Source: Steromphala cineraria
Lineage: Eukaryota > Mollusca > Gastropoda > Trochida > Trochidae
Assembly: GCA_916613615.1 (NCBI GenBank)
Contig: OU744720.1
Span: 77,961,338 to 78,025,337 of the forward strand
Length of the DNA stretch: 64,000 bases
Direction of reading: 5' to 3'
The notes under the pieces: model-generated
Told to the model about the DNA's origin: nothing
The model's input: only the letters and a program-made list of their open reading frames with translations
Databases searched by the model: none
In this document: positions 48,188 through 58,353 of the stretch, in pieces
Layout of the letters: each line of letters begins with the position of its first letter
How positions within the stretch are numbered: the stretch's first letter is position 1
Translations under genes and position numbers: made by a program

Positions 48188-51036
48188 CTATCCCATAATT
48201 GAACCTATACTCTGAATAAACCCCCCCTCCATAAAATTGTCAACCATTTTATTGACCCGATTAGCTGTTCTAGCTTGGTTTTCCTTGTTTTTACTGTCAC
48301 TAAATCCATTTTTTCTGTATTTAGCTTTTCGAGCCGGATTACCATTGTTTCTGGGTTGATCACCTTGATTTCTAAACCTTGCCCGGTTTTTAAACCTCCC
48401 TTCCTGGTAATCTCGCTTTTCAAACTCCTTTTCTAGAGTTCCAGCATTACGAAAACGGTTTGCATGTGAATTCTGGTTTCTAAAGCTTCTGGCTTGATTT
48501 TCCCGTTTTTTAAAGCTTCTGGCTTGATTTCCCCGATTTCTAAAGTCTTCTTCCTGCTTTCTCTGGTTGGCTTGGTTTCGAAAGTTTCCAACTCTTCTAG
48601 ACCCCCTCTTTTCTTGAGTGCCTCTGGTTGGAGCATTTTGTTCTCCATTGCCTCTTCCTTGACTGTCTTGTCTGAACACTCTTGCCTGATTATTTTGACC
48701 TCCAGCCCACCCGCCTTTACTGCCCTGCTGTCGTTGTCGTCTTGCTTGATTATATTGACCAGCGACATCTCTGCCTTGACGGCCCTGTTGTCGTTGTCTT
48801 CTTGCTTGATTATATTGACCAGCAACATCTCCGCCTTGACGGCCCTGTTGTCGTTGTCTTCTTGCTTGATTATATTGACCAGCATCATCTCCGCCTTGAC
48901 GACCCTGTTGTCGTTGTCTTGCTTGATTATATTGACCAGCGACATCTCCGCCTTGACGGTCCTGTTGTCGTTGTCTTGCTTGAATATATTGACCAGCAAC
49001 ATCTCCGCCTTGACGGCCCTGTTGTCGTTGTCTTCTTGCTTGATTATGTTGACCAGCAACATCTCCGCCTTGGCTGCCTAGCTGTCGTTGTCTTGCTTGA
49101 TTATATTGACCAGCAACATCTCCAGATTGACGGCCCTGTTGCCGTTGTCTTGCTTGAATATATTGACCAGCAACATCTCCGCCTTGACTGCCTTGTTGTC
49201 GTTGTCTTGCTTGATTATATTGACCAGCAACATCTCCACCTTGACGGCCCTGTTGGCGTTGTCTTGCTTGAATATATTGACCAGCAACATCTCCGCCTTG
49301 ACTGCCTTGTTGTCGTTGTCTTGCTTGATTATATTGGCCAGCAACATCTCCGCCTTGACTGCCTTGTTGTCGTTGTCGTCTTGCTTGATCATTTTGACCC
49401 GCAACAACTCCGCCTTGACGGCCCTGTTGTTGTTGTTGTCTTGTCTGAATATATTGATCGACGCTCCTTCCGCCTTGACTGCCCAGTTGTCGTTGTCGTC
49501 TTGCTTGATTATGTTGACCGACGCTCCCTCTTGATTGACTGCCTTGTTGTCGTTGTCTTGCTTGATTATGTTGACCAGCAACAACTCCGCCTTGACTGCC
49601 TTTATGTCGTTGTCTTGTTTGATTATATTGACCGACGCTCCCTCTGGATTGCCTGCCCTGTTGTTGCGACCGTTTTGCATTAATGTATTGACCAAGAACA
49701 TCTCCAGATTGACTGTCCTCTTGCCGTAAGCCACTTGCTAGCATTTGTTGACCGACGCTCATTTTCGATCGACTGTCCTTTTGTCTTTCTTGACTACTTT
49801 GGTCCCTGATCCTTCCCGCTTCAATGCTCTGGGGCCTCGGTTCTCCTGCTTGGTTATTTCTGCCACCAACGCCTCCGGGCCGACTGTCTTGTTTTCTTAC
49901 CCCTTGTGCTTGGTATTTTTCAAATCCAAATCCATGGCCTTGGTGATTACTTGTTGGTGTTTTATTATTTTGGTCTCCAACCTCGCTGGATCGACTTCCC
50001 TGTTGTTCTAACCCCCTTGATTGGTTACTTTGGTAGTTCTCTGGAGCGCCGGTTTTGTACTTGGAATCTGAAAGAAAAAATAGTCTTGTTCATTTATCAA
50101 ATTGTTAGTAACCTTTTTGAAAACAAATATTTTATCATTATCGCCTTTGACTTTCTCTAAAACATTTTAAATACTATCAGCAAGCTGTTATGTGATCATT
50201 CAAACTTGAATCCTTCTTGTATCAAATAAGATCATATTTAGAATATCATGTTCTATCTAGGGTAAACGCAATCTTAAATTAGAGCGACAAATTAATAAAA
50301 TATCGAAGTTTAAATCTTGTAAAATTTGGCCGATTCTACAAAAATCTTTTATTAAGCAGGTGTTCATTTAGAATAGAGAGTATTTTGAATCAACCAATCA
50401 GAATCATGTATGAATACATCTAAATCATGATAAATTGTTTATCATAGTGACTTGCTTATTTGTTTCTTTTGGTCTTTAATAGTTACTCATATTCTGTTAT
50501 TTTTGATAATCTGAGTTATATCATCCCCCAAATGTAGTATGTAATGTTTTGGTCGTGTAGAAGACTTAAGAAACAATAGTTACATTTCATTAACCAGGTT
50601 AGTGGTGAATCTTCTACGTCAGAAGGAAATTAACCTTTTTATTTCAATTACTGGTTGATTAGTTACTTGCTTTATCATTTATGAAATTATAAATTCGTCT
50701 TTAACAAGAAAAATATTTTGTTGTCACTAGATATCAAAATAATAATATGTCTTTTGGTCGATCATACCATTTTCTTCCCTAGTGAGGCAATCATTTTTAT
50801 TGTTCTCGCTGATTGCATTATTCCCAGGGACTGTTGAGAGAGACTGACATCGTCCGCTGTAGAAGGAGATCCTGCCACAAGGTGTAGAGAGCACACACTG
50901 CACAGCACAGTCGAGTCTTGATCTGGAGGTCCAGGACTGGAGAGGAGACTTTCTGATACTTGAACATCTGCCTCTCGAGAACTTCGTGGAGGTTGTGGAC
51001 GAGTCTACAGGGACACTCTCACTCGCAACCATCACA
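48188..51036 (-). CDS. Gene B: PAN-like module plus RQ-rich 19/20-residue repeats (partial 5')
   Basis: Exon 51036-50768 (acceptor 'atctttccacag', donor AATG|gtatga) enters in phase 2 and encodes the six-Cys PAN/Apple-like module (LDCAVQCVLSTPCGRISFY; spacing 18-3-5-9-19). It leaves in phase 1 and joins exon 50067-48188 (acceptor 'tttttctttcag'), 625 further residues to the stop. This exon has a degenerate start, then about 20 units of the type ARRQRQQGRQGGDVAGQYNQ, then a C-terminal part with 10-residue units such as NQARSFRNQ and a GGFIQSIGSIMG end. The product is extremely basic and Gln/Arg/Gly-rich. An ATTAAA lies at 48121-48116. The upstream signal-peptide exon was not securely found. 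Antisense open frames across the array are shadows. Family unknown to me; extracellular by the PAN module (inference). Confidence 0.78.
48710..49790 (-). repeat. 57/60-bp coding minisatellite of gene B
   Basis: Units of 57 or 60 bp ('ccgccttgacggccctgttg', 'tcgttgtctt', 'gcttgattatattgaccagc' on plus) with length changes only in multiples of three (ARQRQ or ARRQRQ). About 18-20 units are present, more diverged toward the 5' end of the gene. Confidence 0.92.
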
Positions 51037-51073
51037 CTGTGGAAAGATATTTGTCGAAAATATAATTTGTTTC

Positions 51074-51330
51074 CATCCTGTCGCAGGGTACGAACGTTAC
51101 GCTAACTCCACTAATCTGTACCCTGGGCTAAGAAGCTAGATTCGCTCGCACGGGCCGACCTGGGATATAGCCAATCAAATCATTTTCTCGCCACCTTCTC
51201 GATAACATTTCAACAAGAAAATGATTTGCTTGGCTATATCCCAGGTCGGCCCGTGCGAGCGAATTTAGCTTCTTAGCCCAGGGTACAGATTAGTGAAGTT
51301 AACGTAACGTTTGTACCATGAGACAGGATG
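51074..51330. mobile_element. Palindromic MITE with 9-bp target duplication (family M, copy 3)
   Basis: 257-bp element from 'catcctgtcgcagggtacga' to 'ccatgagacaggatg', flanked by ATTTGTTTC (51065-51073 and 51331-51339). Its interior is a longer inverted repeat than the copies at 11167 and 23572, and it folds into an almost continuous hairpin. It starts only 37 bp upstream of the gene B PAN-like exon. Confidence 0.9.
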
Positions 51331-51339
51331 ATTTGTTTC

Positions 51340-53770
51340 ATGAATTTAGTTTTCATATTTTTATTATCACATATCATTAATGATGTTGCTGTATTATTAT
51401 TGTTCTAATGTCTTTCTACATGTACCTTTGATATAGATATCTTCGTAAATATATGTCGAGATATGAAGTGAATGAGTACATCGCATTCTGCATCCATTAT
51501 TTTATATCTTACTAAACTCCAAACTATTCGACCTTACTATTTTAAACTAGGTATTCGGCTCATTCAAGATGTGCCTTGAAATTTTCAACTTCCTGGATTA
51601 ATTTTATTGGTTTGAATGGACACGAAACTTAGATCCTATCTGTAACTTAACTCTTAAACAATTAGGCCTTGCTCATTGAAACTAAGGATATCGATAACTC
51701 ATTATGTGTAGATTTGCCTTTTGGGATTTTAATTTTTTTCAGATTTATATTTTGTACGGTTTCCATGAAAATACAACTTTAAATTTTGTTTCCGAACATT
51801 ACTCGGAAACTTTTAGACCTAGCTAATTGAAACTGAGTACATTGATCAGCATATGACAATGAGTATTTTTTTTATGATTTTAAACTTTTTCTTCGGATAT
51901 TATTTTTGGTGGTTTAAATACAATTGGAACATGAAATTTGAAGATAACTTTTTTCTCTGTGTTTATTTTAAATAATATGCTTAATTGGGGGAACGGATGG
52001 ACATATCATCTTCTGATGACTCAAGTTATTGATATGACATATACAATATTTGAATGATATGATGATATCTGGTTTATCTTATTTCGCATTAAACAAAGTT
52101 TTACAGGAACATTATTAGTAAAAGACTCACCTAAAGTAAACTGTTGAAATAAGTATTTCATATACAGTCATTGTTCTTCGAAGGTGGGAAATCACAACAC
52201 AATGCCTGCTGAATCCTTATCTTTACTTGTAATGGTCAAATAAACATAATGTCCATCCAATTAATTTTTTTATTAATAATTGAGAAGTTAATTGATAAGC
52301 TCCTTAATAAATAAATTATCAATCACAACGCTTTTGCTTTTACTCACATATCGGTTATTAAAATATACAATCTTATAAGATTCTATATCTTGAATATCAA
52401 AAGGTAAATAGGAATGAAATGTAAAAAAGTGAATTTAAATGAGAAACAAGCAATAGACGAGCAATAAAAGTTGTTAGACGTCCCTTGCAAAGTATTGGCA
52501 AGAATTTGCTGAATTCTGCAATCGGTTAGACAAATTCTGGTCTTGAAAATGACTAGGTACAAAACATAGAAATCTGTAAAAAAATTCTAAAATAAACAAA
52601 ATCACTAGTAATTTGGCACTCATATAATGTGAGAAGACATTTGCAGACATTGAAATAAATCAGACGAATAGTTTTTGATGCAAATTCTGATAATGAAAAA
52701 CGACTAAGTACAAAACACGGCAAATCATGAAATATAAAAATAAAATTTAAAAAATCGGTCATTATTTGGCACTGCACCCCTCCTATAAGAAGGCATTTGT
52801 AAAATTTGAAATCAGTTGGACGAAAAAAATTTCTGCAATAGGTCGGATGAATTCTGAAGGAAATGGCATAAGAAACATAAGAAAGTACACATAAGAAATG
52901 GTTAAAAAATATTTTAAAATTGTGGAAAAAACGCTGTGAAGAAATAGCAATACAATTTTGGAATATCTATCTTATATCTGGTTTCAGTTAACCTAAATCA
53001 ATTAAAAAAACTTTATACGTGTCCTTCTTTTTTAATTCACTAAAGCTCTACCTCAAAGACAATAAGTAGATGTCCAATAAACTTCCTAATATAGATTAAG
53101 TAAATTATTGAGGAAAAACGCTTTTCCAGAAATAACCATTCAATATTGGAATATCTAGGGCAAATCTACTGTGAGTGTTGTTATGTAGTAAATAATACCC
53201 GGTACCGAGGGGTTATGGCTTTTGATCTAATAAAGTCGTTTTCTTTATTTAAAACTTCTGTTTGAAATAAAGTCATTTTCTTTATCAAATATATTTTCCA
53301 AAATAAAGTCTTTTTCATTATCAAATTTATATTCTCCAATAATCTGTTTATCAAAGTTATTTTTCAAAGAAAATCATTTTATTCATAAAAGTTAGTTTTT
53401 TAAAACTATTATCTTCTTTCTATCATGGCAAAGTTTTATCAGATCAATCTTTTCAATTGAATTTAGTTTCAGTATTAAAATTCATTTACATATCATATCA
53501 GTTATATAAATATTCCAAGATTGTACAGAAAATATCTTAAGATATTCACATATTCCAAGATCAAATAGGAGGCTTTCGGTTTCTTTCGTATATCTGAAGA
53601 TTTCCGTACGTATCTTAACATTTTCATACGATCTTGGAATATTGAAATATTCCAAGATGGTATAGGACAAATTTTAAGATATTTTCTCCAGGATTGTATG
53701 GTACAAGCATATCTTATGCTATTTTAATTTTTTTGAAATGTATAAAAAACACTTTCAGTATTGTAGCAAT
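51340..53770. other. AT-rich stretch upstream of gene B with diverged direct repeats
   Basis: Between about 52545 and 52830, two to three diverged copies of a ~137-bp unit share 'gactaggtacaaaaca', 'aatttggcactc' and 'agaaggcatttg'-like words. At 53480-53700 'atattccaagat' recurs in both orientations. No supported exon. Confidence 0.5.
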
Positions 53771-53773
53771 TAA

Positions 53774-54117
53774 AGGGGCAGTAGCACGTTTTTAGGGGGA
53801 ATATAAGGTGATGTCAGGAAAATGAAAATAAATGGTTCCAATCTTTAGACAATATATAAAAACTAAATGGAGCAGTAATAAATCAAATATACAATGTAAA
53901 GTTAAGCCATGCGATTCCTTTTCTTACACAAAATGAATTTAAAAAAATGGCTGCCAATGGATTTTATGTGAATCCTCATACTTTGTTCTTTGACTACGGA
54001 TGATTGGTTTGTGTTATGAGATTTATGATACTATCAAAGTAATACATTTAGCATTAACTTATAGTTATCAGTGAAAAATTGAAAATATAAATTGTCAAAA
54101 AACGTGCTACTGCCCCT
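53774..54117. mobile_element. TTAA-flanked MITE, copy 5 (best preserved ends)
   Basis: Both TIRs are intact: 'aggggcagtagcacgttttt' and its complement 'aaaaacgtgctactgcccct'. TTAA flanks at 53770-53773 and 54118-54121. 344 bp, non-coding. Confidence 0.92.
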
Positions 54118-54228
54118 TTAATGAGAAGGAGACTGCAATGCTTTGGGAACCACATTAGTGCTGAAATAGAGACACGCAGAATGGTGTAAATGTTTTAGGA
54201 AGTATTCCATGTTAAAAGATTCATTTAA

Positions 54229-54340
54229 AGGGGCAGTAGCAAGTTTTTAGGGGGAAAAAGATGGTGATGTCAGGGAAATGAAAATTGATGGTTCCAATTG
54301 AAAGACAATGTATTTAAACTAAATGAAACAGTCATAAAAT
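54229..54340. mobile_element. TTAA MITE, copy 6, left-end fragment
   Basis: It starts 'aggggcagtagcaagttttt' after TTAA at 54225-54228. It follows the family through 'ggttccaattgaaagacaat' and 'aactaaatga', then similarity stops near 54340. The right half is missing. Confidence 0.82.
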
Positions 54341-54594
54341 TCGTAACTTTGACGACATTGAAAACTGTTTTCTATTGATAATATGCTCAATAGATTACAG
54401 ATGAGTCTATTTAAAAACGTGTTTTCTGTATGTAATGACATTTTAATTGTTATGTGTTCTTTATGAAAGTGGACTGTACCGTTGTTTTGCAAGTGAGTGG
54501 AACCGGTCTGCACCGGTTTGACCTAATCACATTGCTTTTGCGCAAGTCAAAATAGTTCCACCTTTTTTTACTAATTAGTCATGTTAGAATGGTG

Positions 54595-54702
54595 ATAAAT
54601 CCATTCTGTTTTTTATTTTGGGGTTTTATGTCGTGCATTCTTTACCCCTAAATAAAGAATGCACGACATACAACCCCAAAATAAAAAACAGAATGGATTT
54701 AT
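54595..54702. repeat. Near-perfect foldback
   Basis: The arm at about 54595-54645 ('ccattctgttttttattttg', then 'tcgtgcattcttta') is repeated inverted at about 54652-54702, with a loop of only a few bases around 'cccctaaa'. DNA or RNA would form a ~50-bp stem. Its class is unknown. Confidence 0.88.
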
Positions 54703-56066
54703 TCCCTAATTTAATGATAAAACTGTAATTGATACTTTTAAAGTACAGTAATTTCTTCTCGATAAAATGACACCATTCGTTGACGTGGCTCCAAGAACTC
54801 ATCAAATGTCCCGTGATTAATAACTCGTAAGATATCTATGTAACAAGAGAATACCAATTTAGCACTATTGAAGGAAGAAACACACATGACAATTTTTAAT
54901 TGATTGAACAGTTTCAAAATTAGAACTCCTACCAATAATGGTATTCTAAGAGTAGAAATTTTTGGCAATCTAATAGACAATTGAAACTGAATTAAACATG
55001 CATTGGCATTGAATCTTGAATGTATATTTCTATGCTACAATCATGGTTGCGCTTAAATATCGAGGAATAAAGTCGGTTTGACTAAATGATCAACCAAAAC
55101 ATTTTTTGCTATCATGAATGGTATTAGTCCTGCCAAATCATACACGTGTATCATACATCAGCGTTAGTGACTCAGTCATTTAACTATTGTAACATAACCT
55201 ATTGTACAGCTGCATACCTTAAGTTTGTTCACTTACCTGCGTATTCTAGGGAAAATATGTTATTTGGGTAGTCTTTGAGGCATCTTAGCATTGTGAAAAC
55301 GAAACGGGTAATGTTGAAATTTCCCTACATAAGTAAAAAATGTTTTTCTTTTAACAAACTCTTATATCGTGCCTAACAGTACACTGTAAAGATTTTGGCG
55401 GGTGAACTGACCATGTGTCAAAATTTCGAAAAACATATTTCTATTTTTTCTCTACAAATCCTTCATTAGTGATCCACAGCTCTCGGTCCAAGACATATTT
55501 GTCTCTTGCACCAAGTCAATGTTTTGGTGCTGATTTTATCCTCAGAAAGTCAATATCGAATGTATTAATCCAAATTTAAGAAAATTGGAATTTTAAAAGT
55601 ATTCAAAAAACTTTATGGAAGATGAACAACATGTTTTGTTGTATTGTCCTCTGTATGCTGGTGAGCGAAGGCCACTCTTATCAAAATGTACTAATCTTTT
55701 TGGTGGTTTATAAATTTTAGTGACGTTGAGAAGGTCAGCGTTATTTTGGCTTCCCCTGAGTTATCGTCTTTGTCTGCCAAAACCTCTTTTAATGTTCTTA
55801 AAAAACGCACTGCAAATATGTATATATCTTATTATTAGTTACATCTAGTTACAATACTGTTTTACTTTAAATGGCTATTATAAATGAAATCGTAATTCCT
55901 TAGGGAATTGGCTCAACTTAATACATTGACTTTGTATTTTAATGAATGTATATATATATGTTTGTATCATGTTGAGGTGAGACATGAATTAACTATCTGT
56001 CTATCTGTATGTCATAAGTATTTAAATAGTGTTGTTACAACAACTTGTCCAGAAATAAATTTTACG
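54703..56066. other. Mostly featureless, upstream of gene B
   Basis: Apart from the candidate exon at 55237-55324 I see nothing supportable. The stretch at 55600-55800 contains a degenerate 'EDEQHVLLYCPLYAGERRPLL'-like reading on the plus strand (the C-rich tail region typical of a LINE), which may be a small retroelement remnant. Confidence 0.35.
55237..55324 (-). CDS. Candidate exon upstream of gene B (unproven)
   Basis: On the minus strand an acceptor-like 'ttttttacttatgtag' precedes an 88-bp segment that ends at a consensus donor CAG|gtaagt. Only one frame is open and reads GNFNITRFVFTMLRCLKDYP and then NNIFSLEYA, leaving in phase 1. The PAN-like exon of gene B needs an incoming phase 2, so this exon could not be its direct neighbour; another exon would be required between them. 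It may be a chance match. Confidence 0.22.
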
Positions 56067-56506
56067 CATCCTGCTACATCAGCGTATATGTCTCCGCTAA
56101 TGCTACAACCTATCCCCTGATATCCTCCTATGGTCTTCTGTCGTATCGCTGACGGGTGGTTGCTCAGCGCTATTTATAGCCTGTCTGTTGTCAGTCAAAC
56201 TATTTCGAACTCCATACACTGTTTGTCTAGTCATGTCGCACGTGGAAATCTAAGAGTGCGTGATTTGGAGCTTAGCGGGATACTGCAGTGAGAATCAGAT
56301 TTATTATCTAATAGCACTCCTATTGGTTATTTTGAATCACGAGGTGAGCACGCGGAACGAAGCCAAGAAACTAGTTTGCCGCTATCGCTGAAAGGGCATC
56401 ATTTGATTGGCTTACTATATATAGCGATACGACAGAAGACCATAGGAGGATATCAGGGGATAGGTTGTAGCATTAGCGGAGACATATACGCTGATGAAGC
56501 AGGATG
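56067..56506. mobile_element. Palindromic MITE with 9-bp target duplication (family N, copy 2)
   Basis: 440-bp element. The left end runs 'catcctgctacatcagcgta', 'tatgtctccgctaatgctac', 'aacctatcccctgatatcct', and the right end is its reverse complement. It is flanked by the perfect 9-bp duplication AATTTTACG (56058-56066 and 56507-56515). It is the long relative of the 75-bp element at 46436. Confidence 0.92.
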
Positions 56507-56515
56507 AATTTTACG

Positions 56516-57747
56516 ACGATTTGTCAGTTTACAAGCAACAACATGTCATCACCGCGGCTTACAGCATGTGTCGCTGATATTTCTTCATAACTTCACAACC
56601 ATAAAAGCACGAGTAAATGTTCGTTTGCATATAACAATACAACAAACTAAATATGATAACGATAACTTACTATATTTTTAATTCTAAAGTATGTTTACAT
56701 TCGATCAAGAAAGTCCATGTTAAACATATTGACCTCTCATATAAATACCTTTTACAAGAGTGTCCAAACGTTTCTTATCTGATTATGAAAATTTGCAGAA
56801 AAGTTAAAACGATAACCAGCATTGATTATCACTGAATTTTGTCAAGCCCTTTCTCACTCGTCAACCCAACTGAAAACAATTCGCCCCATCTTTAACATTT
56901 CTCTTCTGACGCAACATTGTTCCTGTCTCTGTCAAATGAATGGCCACAGAGTTGTGTTTTCCAGCGAGAGGAGACAAGAAAGTCCGAGGGGTAAAGGTCT
57001 GAAGAATAGACAGGGTAGGCAGAAGCCAGAAGCCAGAGTCCTTTGTCGAACTCACTGCAATACGGAGATTTGTACAATTTCGCTTCTCTTTGAAATTTTT
57101 CCGTGTAATTGCCGCAGTTCATTTTGTAATAAAACCAGTGATAGTACACCCCATTTAACAAGTAACAAGTAACACAAGTAATAGTTACTGGCATAGTAAA
57201 TGGCATGCATCGTATAATGGCAGGGACACTTTGTCCGAGAGGCCAGTACGAGGCGGAGCCAGCTTGTTTTATTTGATTATTGATACTTTCAGTTCATTTC
57301 TATGTCTATGTTGTTGATTTATTGTTTTAAAGCTTGTGCACGAAAGGTTTACAAAAGTGTCCTTGCTTCAGATGTCAGGACTCTTTGGCCTAAGAGTTCC
57401 CGATACTGATAATGAACAGGACACTTTTATGAATGGTTGCTATAGACGACAAGGTCTAAGTGGGATGTACCGGGCCCAAAAGCCATAGAGGTTCGAATCG
57501 TTGATTTTACCTAATGCAAAGTTTAAAAAGATTATCTGTTTTGTGGCACGTATCGCTTTTATTTGTTCGGGTGAAGAAATAATAAAAACAAATAGACCTG
57601 TTATACAAAAACACAAGGGAGGACGTAGTCTCCGAACACTACAACCTGCTCGGAAATGGATAGTTTTATCGTGTGCTTTAAATCCAACCTTATGAACAAA
57701 ACAGTGCATTGAAATCGTAGTTTATTCTTTTAACTTGGAAAATAGGT
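56516..57747. other. Gene-less stretch
   Basis: No supported exon. Sequence near 57365-57450 ('taagagttcccgatactgat', 'atgaacaggacacttttatg') loosely resembles sequence near 42075-42130 beside the Tc1 remnant, so it may be another piece of the same element. Confidence 0.35.
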
Positions 57748-58065
57748 CACCAAAGCTATACATTATAATCCTCTCTGGTCAACGAGTCTGTAAAAAGGTT
57801 TCAGCTTTCTGGGCCTTGTGCTTCTGGAAAAGAAGATGAGGCAGGTTTTAAGGGTGTGGCCCCTGTGGCCCTTATTAGGGGCCACATAGTCACCAAAGCT
57901 ATAAATATAATCCTCACTAGTCAAGGACTATGTACAGAAAGTTTGAGCTTTCTGGGCCTTGAGCTTCTGGAGAAGAAGTCGAAAGTGCACAAAGTTTACA
58001 GACGGACGGACGCCGGACATCATGTCATGCCTTAAGCCCATCGGGCCTAAAAGGCCCAATGAGCT
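57748..58065. repeat. Two copies of a dispersed ~140-bp repeat with a mollusc-like tail
   Basis: 'gtcaccaaagctata' ... 'agctttctgggccttg' ... 'gcttctgga(a/g)aagaag' occurs at about 57747-57830 and again at 57890-57975. The second copy continues into 'acagacggacggacgccgga' and 'catcgggcctaaaaggccca', a tail of the kind found in many mollusc repeats. Confidence 0.7.
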
Positions 58066-58353
58066 AAAAAGGAAACTAATATGCAAACTCTTCATTTCTC
58101 AAACATTGATTGGGCTACAACAGATTAGACAATCGTCATAATTGTTTTCCAGGTTAAAGTGTTTTCATTTTTGATTTACGACAGGGAAGTTCCCGTTGCT
58201 ACGAACATGACCGTCTTTGAATAGGTGTAAGTCTTATTAAGGTATACTTTTTCAAACTAAACGCTTTACACGTATATAATAATTACAAGGCAAAGCCATA
58301 AATGCAGCGGTAGAATGATTGTTAAGATGCTGACGTAAATTGATTACAGTTGA

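Noticed and set aside
48494..49734. Long plus-strand and alternative minus-strand open frames across the gene B repeat array
   Set aside because: They are shadows of a stop-poor repeat. The splicing-defined frame from the PAN-like exon is the 48188 frame, and the others lack splice or homology support.
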